Shown here: positions 1 to 6,095 of the stretch, in pieces
How the letters are laid out: each line of letters begins with the position of its first letter
Numbering within the stretch: the first letter of the stretch is position 1
Source: JBIOJM01 sp044450785
GTDB taxonomy: Bacteria > Planctomycetota > Planctomycetia > Isosphaerales > Isosphaeraceae
NCBI GenBank assembly: GCA_044450785.1
Contig: JBIOJM010000318.1
Span: 1 to 11,942, forward strand
DNA: 11,942 bases
Direction of reading: 5' to 3'
Translations under genes and position numbers: made by a program
Notes under the pieces: model-generated
Seen by the model: only the letters and a program-made list of their open reading frames with translations
The model's database searches: none
Told to the model about the DNA's origin: nothing

Positions 1-21
1 CCCCCCCCCCCCACTCCGCGG

Positions 22-78
22 ATTGACTCGCAGCGGCGCGTTCGAGGCGAGGATTCAATGCCTTTCCGTCTTTCCGTC
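22..78 (+). repeat. Dispersed intergenic repeat, core copy 1
   Basis: This is a 57-bp copy of the repeat family that recurs at 2555-2608, 4950-5003, 5030-5083 and 7039-7092. The shared landmarks, in order, are ATTGACTCG, GCGGCGCGTTC, AGGCGAGGATTCAATGCC and TTTCCGTC. In this copy the usual TGTCC before the final TTTCCGTC is replaced by a second TTTCCGTC. It lies about 120 bp downstream of the stop of the minus-strand WD40 gene and has the same orientation as all other copies. There is no sign that it encodes protein. Its role is unknown. Confidence 0.85.
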
Positions 79-198
79 CCAACGAAAACCGAGAACAAAG
101 TCTAACCGAAGGTGGCGGCGGACGCAGTCGGCCGCCTTGTCCTTTCTGCTGCTTTCTGCTCCTATCGGCTTTGCTCGAATTCTCTCATATTCTTTATC

Positions 199-636
199 TC
201 AGATTGTCCGGTTTCGATCTTGAAGAAGAGATCCCAGCCGCCGTCTCTGTGTTCTCTTCCTCCGCGCGTAGATCCACCCGGCCGCCAGCACGAGCGGCAA
301 CGCAGCGATGAGCGCCAGGCTGGCGAGCCGGACGACATTCCGGCGCGGCGGCAGGTCCCACACGTACACGGGGCCTCGAGTCCAGGTGGCGAAGGTGCGG
401 TTGGTCAGCGCGCCGGGCAGAAGCCGCGTGTGGCGCATCTCGATGAGGTGCTTGCCGGTGGATGCGTCAATCACGAAAAGGTCGGCTTCCTCGCGTGTTC
501 CCTGCATGAGTTCCAAGACTGTCCGGGAGTCGTATGGAAAGTCGCGGTGCGTAAAGAGCACTCTTCCGTCCGGCGAATACCACAACTTGTCCATCCTTCC
601 CGCCACGGTGGGGAAGGCGCTCTTTTGTTCGCCCGT
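199..636 (-). pseudogene. C-terminal part of WD40 membrane protein, cut off by in-frame TAG
   Basis: This frame continues directly, without a frameshift, from the WD40 gene at 640-1440 after a single TAG codon at 637-639. It reads TGEQKSAF and then two further propeller-like segments: YSPDGRVLF with LFVIDASTGKHL, and RTFATWTRGPVYVWDL. A hydrophobic segment rich in A and L (about 20 residues, beginning VVRLASLALIAA) follows, then a basic tail with ARRKRTQRRR. This looks like a C-terminal membrane anchor with a cytoplasmic tail. The only nearby starts are a GTG at 604-606 and an ATG at 589-591. Neither has a well-spaced ribosome binding site, so independent translation is doubtful. I read it as the disabled 3' half of one gene of about 413 codons. 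Suppression of TAG or a sequencing error are the alternatives. Confidence 0.7.
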
Positions 637-1440
637 CTAAAGATCGCGCAAGGACACCGCGAAGGTGGTCCGTTGGTAGTCGTTCTCGCCGACTGCCAGT
701 GTTCGCCCGTCAGGAGAGAACGCCACACATGTCCCCGCAAACTGCTGCACGCGGACACTGCTCGAAATATCCCAGATGGAAACCTCCGGCCCATTGATGA
801 CCGCCAGAAACCGGCTGTCCGGGGACAACTCTATACCGTCTCCCGGCAGTCCGCTCGTGGCGAATGTGTGCAGTTCCTTGCCCGTCTCGGCCTCCCACAG
901 ATGTACGCCGTCGGCACATGCTGCGGCGAAAACCTTGCCGTCCGGTGAAAAGACTGGGGAGGAGATACCGGCAGGCCGTAACCTGGTAAGCAAGACTTGG
1001 AAATCCTTGGTCCAGCGCGCCTTACCTGAGGCCAAATCCCAGAGCTGGGCGGAACCCTCTGCGAGCAACGGGAACTGCTCGGCACGCGACGTGCCGGAGG
1101 CGGCCAAATCCCTGAGCGAGGCGGGGCCGCCCACAACAAGCGCAGCCTTCAAGTCGGGCGAAAACACAATACATCGATAGATATACGCTGGCCCCAGAGC
1201 TTGCCGCCCCGTGGCCGGATTTTGCCTCTCGGTGGCTGGCTCCCAAACGCAAGGCCTCTGCTGATTATCCAAACCGGCGACAAGTTTTGCGTCCGGGGCA
1301 GCCGCCATCAGGTCAAGCGAGCCAGGGTACTGTGCGCGCGGGATGTAGGGTCGAAGTATCAACGCCAGGCTCACCGCTACCAGCCAGGCGACTGTGGCAA
1401 GAGCATGTACCAGAGTCCTGAAAATCCGTGATTTGAGCAT
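637..1440 (-). CDS. WD40 repeat membrane protein, N-terminal part (ends at premature TAG)
   Basis: A 267-residue product begins with an N-terminal membrane segment (about residues 8-30, ALATVAWLVAVSLALIL) followed by beta-propeller repeats. The blade signatures seen are VFSPDLKAAL with AQLWDLASGKARW, VFSPDGKVFAAA with VHLWEAETGKEL, LSPDSRFLAVI with VSIWDISS, and AFSPDGRTLAVG with SLRDL. Such propellers usually act as protein-binding scaffolds. The partner here is unknown. The ATG at 1438-1440 is preferred over the adjacent TTG at 1441-1443 because a GTAAGG ribosome binding site lies about 8 bases upstream. The frame stops at TAG in the middle of a typical WDL-x-TGEQK blade edge and remains open to 199. 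With that extension there are about seven blades and a second membrane segment, as expected for an intact protein. The truncated form is therefore likely non-functional unless TAG is read through. Confidence 0.72.
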   Translation of the reverse strand: MLKSRIFRTLVHALATVAWLVAVSLALILRPYIPRAQYPGSLDLMAAAPDAKLVAGLDNQQRPCVWEPATERQNPATGRQALGPAYIYRCIVFSPDLKAALVVGGPASLRDLAASGTSRAEQFPLLAEGSAQLWDLASGKARWTKDFQVLLTRLRPAGISSPVFSPDGKVFAAACADGVHLWEAETGKELHTFATSGLPGDGIELSPDSRFLAVINGPEVSIWDISSSVRVQQFAGTCVAFSPDGRTLAVGENDYQRTTFAVSLRDL

Positions 1441-1468
1441 CAAACAACCTTACAGGTCATTCGACTCC

Positions 1469-1483
1469 GGCCGCAGTGCGGCC
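1469..1483. promoter_or_regulatory. Compact inverted repeat upstream of WD40 gene
   Basis: The sequence GGCCGCAGTGCGGCC is a perfect inverted repeat with 6-bp arms and a 3-base centre. It ends about 29 bp upstream of the WD40 start codon. That position would suit a 5'-UTR hairpin or a repressor site. At this base composition a short GC-only palindrome can also arise by chance, so its function is inferred only from position. Confidence 0.3.
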
Positions 1484-1847
1484 TGGACATGCCGCCACTG
1501 TTCGGAACTTGTTGTGACTTGTTTACTTTGCGCGGGCGGCTCTGTCCGAGGGAACGGATAGGCCGGTATTGATGGGGATAGGGGGGCCTCGCGGCTCCTC
1601 CACTCCACAGCACCGGGCATACCGGTCCGCACCACAGCGGTTTAATCGAGTTCAGCGGTCGGCGGTGTGACTCGCGGCCCGCCGGGCTCTGGATCTCTCG
1701 CTTCACCGAGGGTAATTCGGTCCCTTCCTCCGCATCGGGCCATCTCCCCCGTGGCCGGTTCGACTGCGAATCCTGATCTCTGGATCACCCTTTCCACGTC
1801 ACGACATCGACCCGCGCCCGACCGTCCGCGCCAACTCTAGACCACGC

Positions 1848-1878
1848 GTTACACGTTTCCGTCCATCCTTGGTAGAAT
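1848..1878 (+). promoter_or_regulatory. Possible sigma70-type promoter for the protease gene
   Basis: TAGAAT at 1873-1878 matches the -10 consensus at five of six positions. It lies about 38 bp before the protease ATG. A weaker -35-like GTTACA is at 1848-1853, giving a long 19-bp spacer. The -10 element is the more believable half. Promoters in this phylum are poorly characterised, so this is tentative. Confidence 0.3.
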
Positions 1879-1915
1879 AGCCACGAGATCTCCTGAAACG
1901 GAAACCGAGTATGAC

Positions 1916-2329
1916 ATGGGTGAAATCCGAGTTAAAGTGCTGCTCACCAATTCCGTTGACGAAGCGCTTTATCGTCGGAAGAAGCTGAAGAAGTCGGCAG
2001 TCAGGCGCTACGAGGCGGATGCCATGGTCGACACCGGCGCGGTACGATCAATCATTCCCGCGCATGTCATGGAGGCTCTCGGCCTCATGTCTCGCGGCAA
2101 CCGGGTCGCCGAGTACGCCGATGGGCGGACCGAGGTTGTTGCCGTAACCGAGCCGATCGTTTTCGCGGTCATGGGGCGAGACACGCTCGAAGAAGCTCTG
2201 GTGCTCGGTGACGAGGTGCTAATCGGCCAGACCGTGCTGGAGAAGCTCGATTTGTTGGCGGATTGTGCCAACCGCCGGCTTGTGGCGAACCCCGCTCACC
2301 CCGACCAACCGGTGTCGAAGGTGAAGTGA
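1916..2329 (+). CDS. Retropepsin-like (clan AA) aspartic protease
   Basis: The 137-residue protein matches the short bacterial clan AA aspartic protease family in length and layout. The N-terminal strand is MGEIRVKVLL. The catalytic motif is VDTGAVRSIIP at residues 38-48 (catalytic Asp39, then Thr40-Gly41). A glycine-containing C-terminal strand, LIGQTVLEKLDL (102-113), resembles the conserved ILG region of retropepsins. One active-site Asp per chain implies a homodimer. No signal peptide or membrane segment is seen, so it should be cytoplasmic. An overlapping ATG at 1911 is in another frame and is not used. No strong ribosome binding site is visible; GAAACGGAAACCGAG is purine-rich but poor. 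It is the only plus-strand gene here and converges on the metallophosphoesterase gene across a long intergenic repeat. Natural substrates of this family are not established. Confidence 0.85.
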   Translation: MGEIRVKVLLTNSVDEALYRRKKLKKSAVRRYEADAMVDTGAVRSIIPAHVMEALGLMSRGNRVAEYADGRTEVVAVTEPIVFAVMGRDTLEEALVLGDEVLIGQTVLEKLDLLADCANRRLVANPAHPDQPVSKVK

Positions 2330-2367
2330 CCGTTCCGCCGGCCGGGACGAACCGAAAAGCCAGCGCT

Positions 2368-2607
2368 GGACGGAAACCGGGAGGCGATTCTCGTTGAACT
2401 GGACGCGAGCGGCCCGGTCCAACTCCGGCAGGCCATCGAGACCGGCTGGATTCGCTCAGACGGGTACGAGCCGACGTTTCAATACCCGTCTTTTCCTCTG
2501 CCTTGACGGCGACGTGAGCAGCCAACTCTCAGTCCGGTAACGCCTCGAGCTCGCATTGATTCGCGGCGGCGCGTTCGAGGCGAGGATTCGATGCCTGTCC
2601 TTTCCGT
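2368..2607 (+). repeat. Long intergenic repeat, copy A (two related units)
   Basis: The segment 2389-2607 aligns without gaps to 4784-5002 over 219 bp with about 14 differences (roughly 94% by eye). A further 22 bp at its left end (2368-2389, GGACGGAAACCGGGA then GGCGATT) matches 4588-4609 with one mismatch. Inside are two diverged units of the same theme: a first at about 2447-2496 with TTTCAATACCCGTC, and a second at 2555-2608 with ATTCGATGCCTGTCC. The second is the core also found at 22-78, 5030-5083 and 7039-7092. The repeat fills the gap between the convergent protease and metallophosphoesterase genes and ends 10 bp from the latter's stop codon. Short open frames across it are most likely artefacts. 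Confidence 0.88.
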
Positions 2608-2617
2608 TGTCGCTCGC

Positions 2618-3874
2618 TCAAGTCAGCGCGCACAGGATCACCTCGCGCGGACAGTTGAAGCGAACGGGCAAAGTATCGCCGGCGCCGCGGCTGACCAGCA
2701 GCACGGCCCCGCGCTCGGCGAAGCGCAGGCCGTGCCACCGGTAGATCCAGGCAGCGGGGTACAGCCGCTCCCGGCGCGTTAGAAGCACACACTGCCCGCC
2801 GTGCAGATGGCCAGCCAGCACCAACCCGTACCCCGCGGCGGCGGCCGCGGGGAAGTCGCCCGGGTGGTGCGTACACAACAGCCGGCGCCCGGCGCGCGCT
2901 GCCGGGTCAATGCGGCCGTCGATCCACACCGGGGCTTCGATCGGCCGGTCCGGCAGCCAGTGGCCGCCGCCCGCCTCGATCGCGGCGCGGACCTCGGCCA
3001 GACCGGCGCGCTCGTCGTGGTTGCCGGGAACAGCGTGAACGGGCGCGACTTTCACCAGGTCCCGGACGCACCCCTGAAGCGCGGGTACCCCGCGGCGGTT
3101 GTCCGTCAGGTCGCCGCCAAGCAGGATGAAATCCGGCGCCGCCTCGTGCGCGGCCCGGACGAGCTGCCCGGGAACAGCGCGCGTCCACCACCGACCCAGG
3201 TGCAGGTCGCTTGCGTAAAGCACGCGCAGCGGCTGGGCCAGCCCCAGCTCGACGTGCTCCCGCCGGACCAGCAGCGGACCGGAGGCGCCCCATTCGAGGG
3301 GGAACCAGGACCCGCCGACCGACAGCGGGTCGTTGCTGAGGTCGTCATACCAGAGGCAGACAGCCAGGCAACCGAGGCACCAGCTTCGCAGGAAGCCACG
3401 GCCGGCCAGACCGCCGAAGAGCATAGTGCAAGCCAGCGGGATAACCACCTGCATCACAGCGACGGTCCCGCCAGCGTGGCGCGTCCAGCGCCGGGCGGCG
3501 CCGAAGGGCTCGGCGCTGCCGTCCAGGGCCAGGGGGAAGAGGAAGACCATCTGCGCCTCGACGGCATAAAAGGCTACGGCCGCCAGCGGCACGAGCCACG
3601 GGACATGCCAGGTGCAAGCGGCTACGGCCCACAGCAGCGCGACCCCGGCCGCCAGGCCGTACTTGATCAGCCCGAGCAGGTGGTAGTTGAACGCCGTCGG
3701 AGCGCACGGGCGGCCGCGCAGGGTTTCCAGGGACAACCGCATCCACTGGGCCCCGGAGGCGAACCCGCCGAAGGCCGCGCCGGCGGCGGCCGCGCACAGA
3801 GGACTCCCCGGGGCGTCGTATCGTACGGCGGCCCGGGTCAGAAGGTCGCGGGCGCACACACGAGCGTGGGGCAT
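2618..3874 (-). CDS. Membrane-anchored metallophosphoesterase (YkuE/YaeI-like catalytic domain)
   Basis: This 418-residue protein has two parts. Residues 70-175 contain several hydrophobic segments (YGLAAGVALLWAVAA, VPLAAVAFYAV, VVIPLACTMLFGGLAG, LGCLAVCLW), giving about four membrane spans. Residues 216-400 form a calcineurin-like phosphoesterase domain. Its metal-binding motifs are YASDLHLG (Asp223, His225), GGDLTDN (Asp255), PGNHDE (Asn285, His286), THHPGD (336-337) and GHLHGGQ (His356, His358). Related enzymes hydrolyse phosphodiester or phospholipid-type substrates at a di-metal centre; the substrate here cannot be told. The ATG at 3872-3874 is chosen because it follows the upstream stop by one base (TGAGATG), indicating translational coupling. 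An in-frame start further upstream would overlap the preceding gene by over 120 bp. The stretch between GNHD and the THH motif looks short for the family. Confidence 0.88.
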   Translation of the reverse strand: MPHARVCARDLLTRAAVRYDAPGSPLCAAAAGAAFGGFASGAQWMRLSLETLRGRPCAPTAFNYHLLGLIKYGLAAGVALLWAVAACTWHVPWLVPLAAVAFYAVEAQMVFLFPLALDGSAEPFGAARRWTRHAGGTVAVMQVVIPLACTMLFGGLAGRGFLRSWCLGCLAVCLWYDDLSNDPLSVGGSWFPLEWGASGPLLVRREHVELGLAQPLRVLYASDLHLGRWWTRAVPGQLVRAAHEAAPDFILLGGDLTDNRRGVPALQGCVRDLVKVAPVHAVPGNHDERAGLAEVRAAIEAGGGHWLPDRPIEAPVWIDGRIDPAARAGRRLLCTHHPGDFPAAAAAGYGLVLAGHLHGGQCVLLTRRERLYPAAWIYRWHGLRFAERGAVLLVSRGAGDTLPVRFNCPREVILCALT

Positions 3875-3875
3875 C

Positions 3876-4421
3876 TCAGGGCAGCTCCCGGACGAAGCAC
3901 CAGTGGACCCAGGCCAGGAAGGCCAAACCGTTGGCGCCGGTGAGCAGCCTGTGCGTGAATGTCTCGAATCGGCCGCAGCGTCGATGGAAGACGAACTCAT
4001 CATAGCAGATCATCACCACCGTGTAGATGAGGACCACCAATACAGGGACCAGGAACCTCGGTGGCCGCGGGCTGATCGAGGCCGCCGCCATGAGGGCGAA
4101 GAGCGGCACTCCGCCCCCCGCGAGCGCCAGCAGGTGAGCGCAGTGCTCGCGCCGCCCTACTACCGTTTCGCCACAGCGGTGGAAGCGCCAGTCCAAAACG
4201 CCGCCAAGCGTGGCCGCAGTCCCGCACGCGGCGATCGCCCAAAGCTCCCACGGATAGGCACGGATGTCGCCCAGCCAGACGAAGCGAGCGTGGCCGCGCA
4301 GCAGGAACAGGCCGAGCGGGCACAACACGGCGGGCGCCAACATGGCACCGAGCGCCAATGGCCCGTGCCGGCTCAGGCGGCGTCGGGTTTGCTGGACGAC
4401 GGCTGACTCGCCGGTTGTCAT
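3876..4421 (-). CDS. Conserved multi-pass membrane protein of unknown function
   Basis: This 181-residue protein has about five hydrophobic segments: LALGAMLAPAVLCPLGLFLL, ELWAIAACGTAATLGGV, LLALAGGGVPLFALMAAA, FLVPVLVVLIYTVVMI and GANGLAFLAWVHWCFV. Between the last two lies a polar motif rich in possible ligands, YDEFVFHRRCGRFETFTHR (residues about 146-164), with Asp, Glu, two His and Cys near the membrane. I do not assign a family name. The start ATG has a strong GGAGG ribosome binding site (4427-4431) five bases upstream. The stop is followed after one base by the ATG of the metallophosphoesterase gene, so the two proteins are probably made in fixed ratio and may work together in the membrane. 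A palindromic operator-like site lies 38 bp upstream. Confidence 0.8.
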   Translation of the reverse strand: MTTGESAVVQQTRRRLSRHGPLALGAMLAPAVLCPLGLFLLRGHARFVWLGDIRAYPWELWAIAACGTAATLGGVLDWRFHRCGETVVGRREHCAHLLALAGGGVPLFALMAAASISPRPPRFLVPVLVVLIYTVVMICYDEFVFHRRCGRFETFTHRLLTGANGLAFLAWVHWCFVRELP

Positions 4422-4453
4422 CAGCCCCTCCGCTTTCGGATCGGGTCAGGGTG

Positions 4454-4475
4454 TGTATACTTTGCGTTGCAAAGT
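4454..4475 (-). promoter_or_regulatory. Perfect palindromic operator and overlapping -10-like box of the membrane operon
   Basis: On the gene strand the sequence is ACTTTGCAACGCAAAGT (4475-4459), a perfect inverted repeat with 7-bp arms and a 3-base centre. It overlaps a -10-like TATACA (4459-4454). This is 33-38 bp upstream of the ATG of the membrane protein gene. A consensus-like TTGACA lies further upstream on the same strand (4518-4513), too far to pair with TATACA at normal spacing; ATGACA just before the palindrome pairs with a 15-base spacer. A symmetric AT-rich site over the core promoter fits a repressor operator. PadR-type winged-helix regulators bind sites of this general form, but no regulator gene is in the window. 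Confidence 0.5.
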
Positions 4476-4509
4476 GTCATTATGTCGAAAATCTTAAACC
4501 GCCTACCGC

Positions 4510-4783
4510 GATTGTCAAGTCCGGTTTCGCGACTTCTGATGACGTGGCGACGTGGCAAGGGCCGGCAAACGGGGGCTAGGAGGCAGGGGACGGAAACCGG
4601 GACGCGATTGGTATTGACAGCAATCCGCTGCTTAGGCTCCTGTCGCGCTGTGTGCGCCTCGCGTTCTTGTTGCGCGAAGGGCCGCATGACTGGAGAATCT
4701 TGACGCGCGGATCGCATCGAGCACGCAGTCAGCCATCCCCACTTTTCCCGTCGGCGAGCCATCGGCGCGGTTCGCCGATCATT
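4510..4783. other. Spacer upstream of membrane operon, no gene
   Basis: No open frame here has a credible start, ribosome binding site or recognisable domain. The only recognisable piece is the 22-bp left-end match to the long repeat (4588-4609). After it come about 174 bp absent from copy A at 2368-2607. That stretch contains no terminal inverted repeats that I can see. It could be an insertion into copy B, or the ancestral sequence deleted from copy A. Confidence 0.45.
4588..4609 (+). repeat. Detached left end of long repeat copy B
   Basis: These 22 bp (GGACGGAAACCGGGAC then GCGATT) match 2368-2389 with one mismatch. In copy A this piece is continuous with the rest of the repeat. Here it is separated from the rest, which begins at 4784, by about 174 bp. 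The match is short but sits at the expected end and in the expected orientation. Confidence 0.55.
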
Positions 4784-5002
4784 TCTCGTTGAACTCGACG
4801 CGAGCGGCGCAGTCCGACTCCGGCAGGCCATCGAGACCGGCCGGATTCGCTCAGGCGGGGACGAGCCGACGATTCAATGCCCGTCTTTTCCTCTGCCTTG
4901 AAGGCGACGTGAGCAGCCAACTCTCAGTCCGGTAACGCCTTGAGCTCGGATTGACTCGCAGCGGCGCGTTCGAGGCGAGGATTCAATGCCTGTCCTTTCC
5001 GT
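4784..5002 (+). repeat. Long intergenic repeat, copy B
   Basis: The 219-bp segment aligns gap-free with 2389-2607 with about 14 substitutions. It contains one diverged unit (about 4842-4891, with ATTCAATGCCCGTCTTTTCC) and one standard core unit (4950-5003, with ATTCAATGCCTGTCCTTTCC), 109 bp apart. Both units share GGATT, a GAGSCGAS-like stretch and GATTCAATGCC, so the long repeat itself arose by ancient duplication of a shorter unit. It runs directly into the 80-bp tandem duplication before the Uma2-like gene. Confidence 0.88.
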
Positions 5003-5085
5003 CCTCCTTCGGTAACGCCTTGAGCTCGGATTGGCTCGTAGCGGCGCGTTCGACGCGAGGATTCAATGCCTGTCCTTTCCGTCCT
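4931..5085 (+). repeat. 80-bp tandem duplication of the repeat core
   Basis: Units 4931-5010 and 5011-5085 are tandem copies with a period of exactly 80 bp and only three substitutions over about 75 bp. Each begins GGTAACGCCTTGAGCTCGGATT and ends TTTCCGTCCT. The second unit ends only 1-2 bp before the stop codon of the Uma2-like gene (5087). One of the substitutions gives the second unit CGCGTTCGACGCG, a perfect short hairpin (5-bp stem). The near-identity indicates a recent duplication. Confidence 0.9.
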
Positions 5086-5086
5086 C

Positions 5087-5689
5087 TCAGGGCAGGATTT
5101 CATCGACGGCGATGATGCCGACCTGATCGCCATCGATCACAACCGGGACATTCTGCCCAGCAAGGAAATCGACGCGCGATGAGTAACCGGACGAGCTTGG
5201 GCTGGAGTAGACCTCGACCTGACCATCGACAAGGTTGACGATCCAATAGACGGCGATGCCGCTACGGGCGTAAACCTCCGCCTGGTTGCGATCACCTCTC
5301 AGGCTGCTATCAGAGACTTCAACGATCAAACCGACGTCACTGGGGCCCGGGTATCGATGGGCGTAATCACGAATCGTGCCGCGCACGACGGCCCGGTCAG
5401 GCTCAGGCATGCTGTCCGGCGGAAGCCTGACGGGCTTGGCCGCTCGGACGTACCAACCCGCTGGAATTACACCATTCAGCGCTACCCCGCAAAGATCGTC
5501 CGCCGTGCAGTAGGGATTGTTCTGGGTCATCTTGGCCACCAACAACCCATTGATCAGATGTAATCGATCGCGTGGGGTGAAGATACCCGAATCGACCATC
5601 GCCTCATATTTCTCGAGACTCATGCGATAGAGAGGCCATGGCATCCATGTTGGTTCCGGCAGCGTTTCTGTCGGTGTGATCGTAGACAT
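5087..5689 (-). CDS. Uma2-like PD-(D/E)XK nuclease family protein, lysine apparently lost
   Basis: The 200-residue protein matches the Uma2 (DUF820) family, a restriction-endonuclease-fold group abundant in cyanobacteria and planctomycetes. Its function is unproven. Family landmarks are YEAMVDSGIFTPRDRLHLING (with NG at 47-48), MPEPDRAVVRG (Asp98), LIVEVSDSSL (Glu124) and YARSGIAVYWIVNL (140-153). Asp98 and Glu124 fit the metal-binding acids. Relatives typically carry D-R-x-x-K-x-x-x-Y before the YAR motif. Here the stretch reads DRNQAEVYAR (133-142), one residue shorter, with Ala where Lys is expected, so activity is doubtful. The start ATG has a GGAG ribosome binding site (5698-5701) eight bases upstream. 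The gene stands alone, and its stop lies next to the tandem intergenic repeat. Confidence 0.85.
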   Translation of the reverse strand: MSTITPTETLPEPTWMPWPLYRMSLEKYEAMVDSGIFTPRDRLHLINGLLVAKMTQNNPYCTADDLCGVALNGVIPAGWYVRAAKPVRLPPDSMPEPDRAVVRGTIRDYAHRYPGPSDVGLIVEVSDSSLRGDRNQAEVYARSGIAVYWIVNLVDGQVEVYSSPSSSGYSSRVDFLAGQNVPVVIDGDQVGIIAVDEILP

Positions 5690-6095
5690 AGTAGGTGCTC
5701 CGTGATTCAGTAGAGCCGGCCGAGGCGGCCGAGGTCAACACACGTTCCGCGGTCCGTCCCGCGGGGCTCATTGGCGAGGCCGTCCTGACCCAGCTCCGAG
5801 AGGGCGCGGGCCATCCGGGTCCGCGCATCCGCGCCGGCGGCGGTCACCGCCCGTCGCGTCGCTCCCGGCCGCGGGGCCTTCCGCCACGGGGCCGCCGGCG
5901 GCGCGGTCGCCCGCGCAGGGCCAGCGGACCGAAAGGACATGCACTGCAGCGTCCGAGAGGGAGAGGAAGGTCATACCTGGCCGCACCGCAAACCGTTGCG
6001 CCGACAACACAACGAGCGATCGCTCGGACGCACTCACCACAATCGGCCCAGATGGCGACGGATGTCCTTCCGATTCAATGAACGTTCCGGTCGCA
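5690..6095. other. Spacer between Uma2-like and methyltransferase genes, no convincing gene
   Basis: Open frames on both strands in this very GC-rich 406-bp gap look like composition artefacts (runs of Gly, Arg, Ala and Pro), and none shows a domain or a good ribosome binding site. The first 12 bases hold the Uma2 ribosome binding site. A perfect 14-bp palindrome, CGAGCGATCGCTCG, is at 6013-6026 and contains GCGATCGC. The 3' end of the methyltransferase gene faces this region. It is the one minus-strand gene end here without a clear copy of the intergenic repeat. Confidence 0.5.

Larger units (their letters stand above)
1441..1915. other. Spacer between divergent WD40 and protease genes, no convincing gene
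   Basis: This 475-bp gap separates the divergently transcribed WD40 gene (minus) and protease gene (plus), so it should carry both promoters. A minus-strand open frame of 88 codons (1440-1706) includes RRPLNSIKPLW and SRPHCGRSRM. It has no good ribosome binding site and no recognised domain. Its composition differs from the neighbours, and it could be a remnant of a mobile or retroelement rather than a working gene. A compact hairpin at 1469-1483 and a promoter-like sequence near 1848-1878 are listed separately. Confidence 0.5.

Noticed and set aside
1..12. Run of twelve C bases at the window edge
   Set aside because: It could be a phase-variable tract or a contig or assembly edge. With no flanking sequence to the left, nothing can be supported.
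112..948. Plus-strand open frame of 278 codons opposite the WD40 gene
   Set aside because: The minus strand carries clear WD40 motifs in this span. The plus frame has no recognisable domain.
2801..3943. Long plus-strand open frame of 380 codons opposite the metallophosphoesterase gene
   Set aside because: It is antisense to a gene with complete catalytic motifs, is rich in Gly, Arg, Pro and Gln with no domain, and arises from GC-rich codon bias.
4729..5133. Small minus-strand open frames across the repeats (with KGQALNPRLERAA and KTGIESSARPRL)
   Set aside because: The same peptides recur at every repeat copy in shifting frames, and the 80-bp tandem period breaks the frame. They are translations of a non-coding repeat.
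5695..6081. Open frames of 77-128 codons in the spacer between the Uma2-like and methyltransferase genes
   Set aside because: They have low-complexity Gly/Arg/Ala/Pro composition, no ribosome binding site and no motif, and the frames on the two strands compete.
6063..6083. Partial resemblance to the repeat core (GATGTCCTTCCGATTCAATG) next to the methyltransferase stop
   Set aside because: The two landmark pieces are present but in the reverse order to the repeat, and the flanks do not match. It is probably coincidence.
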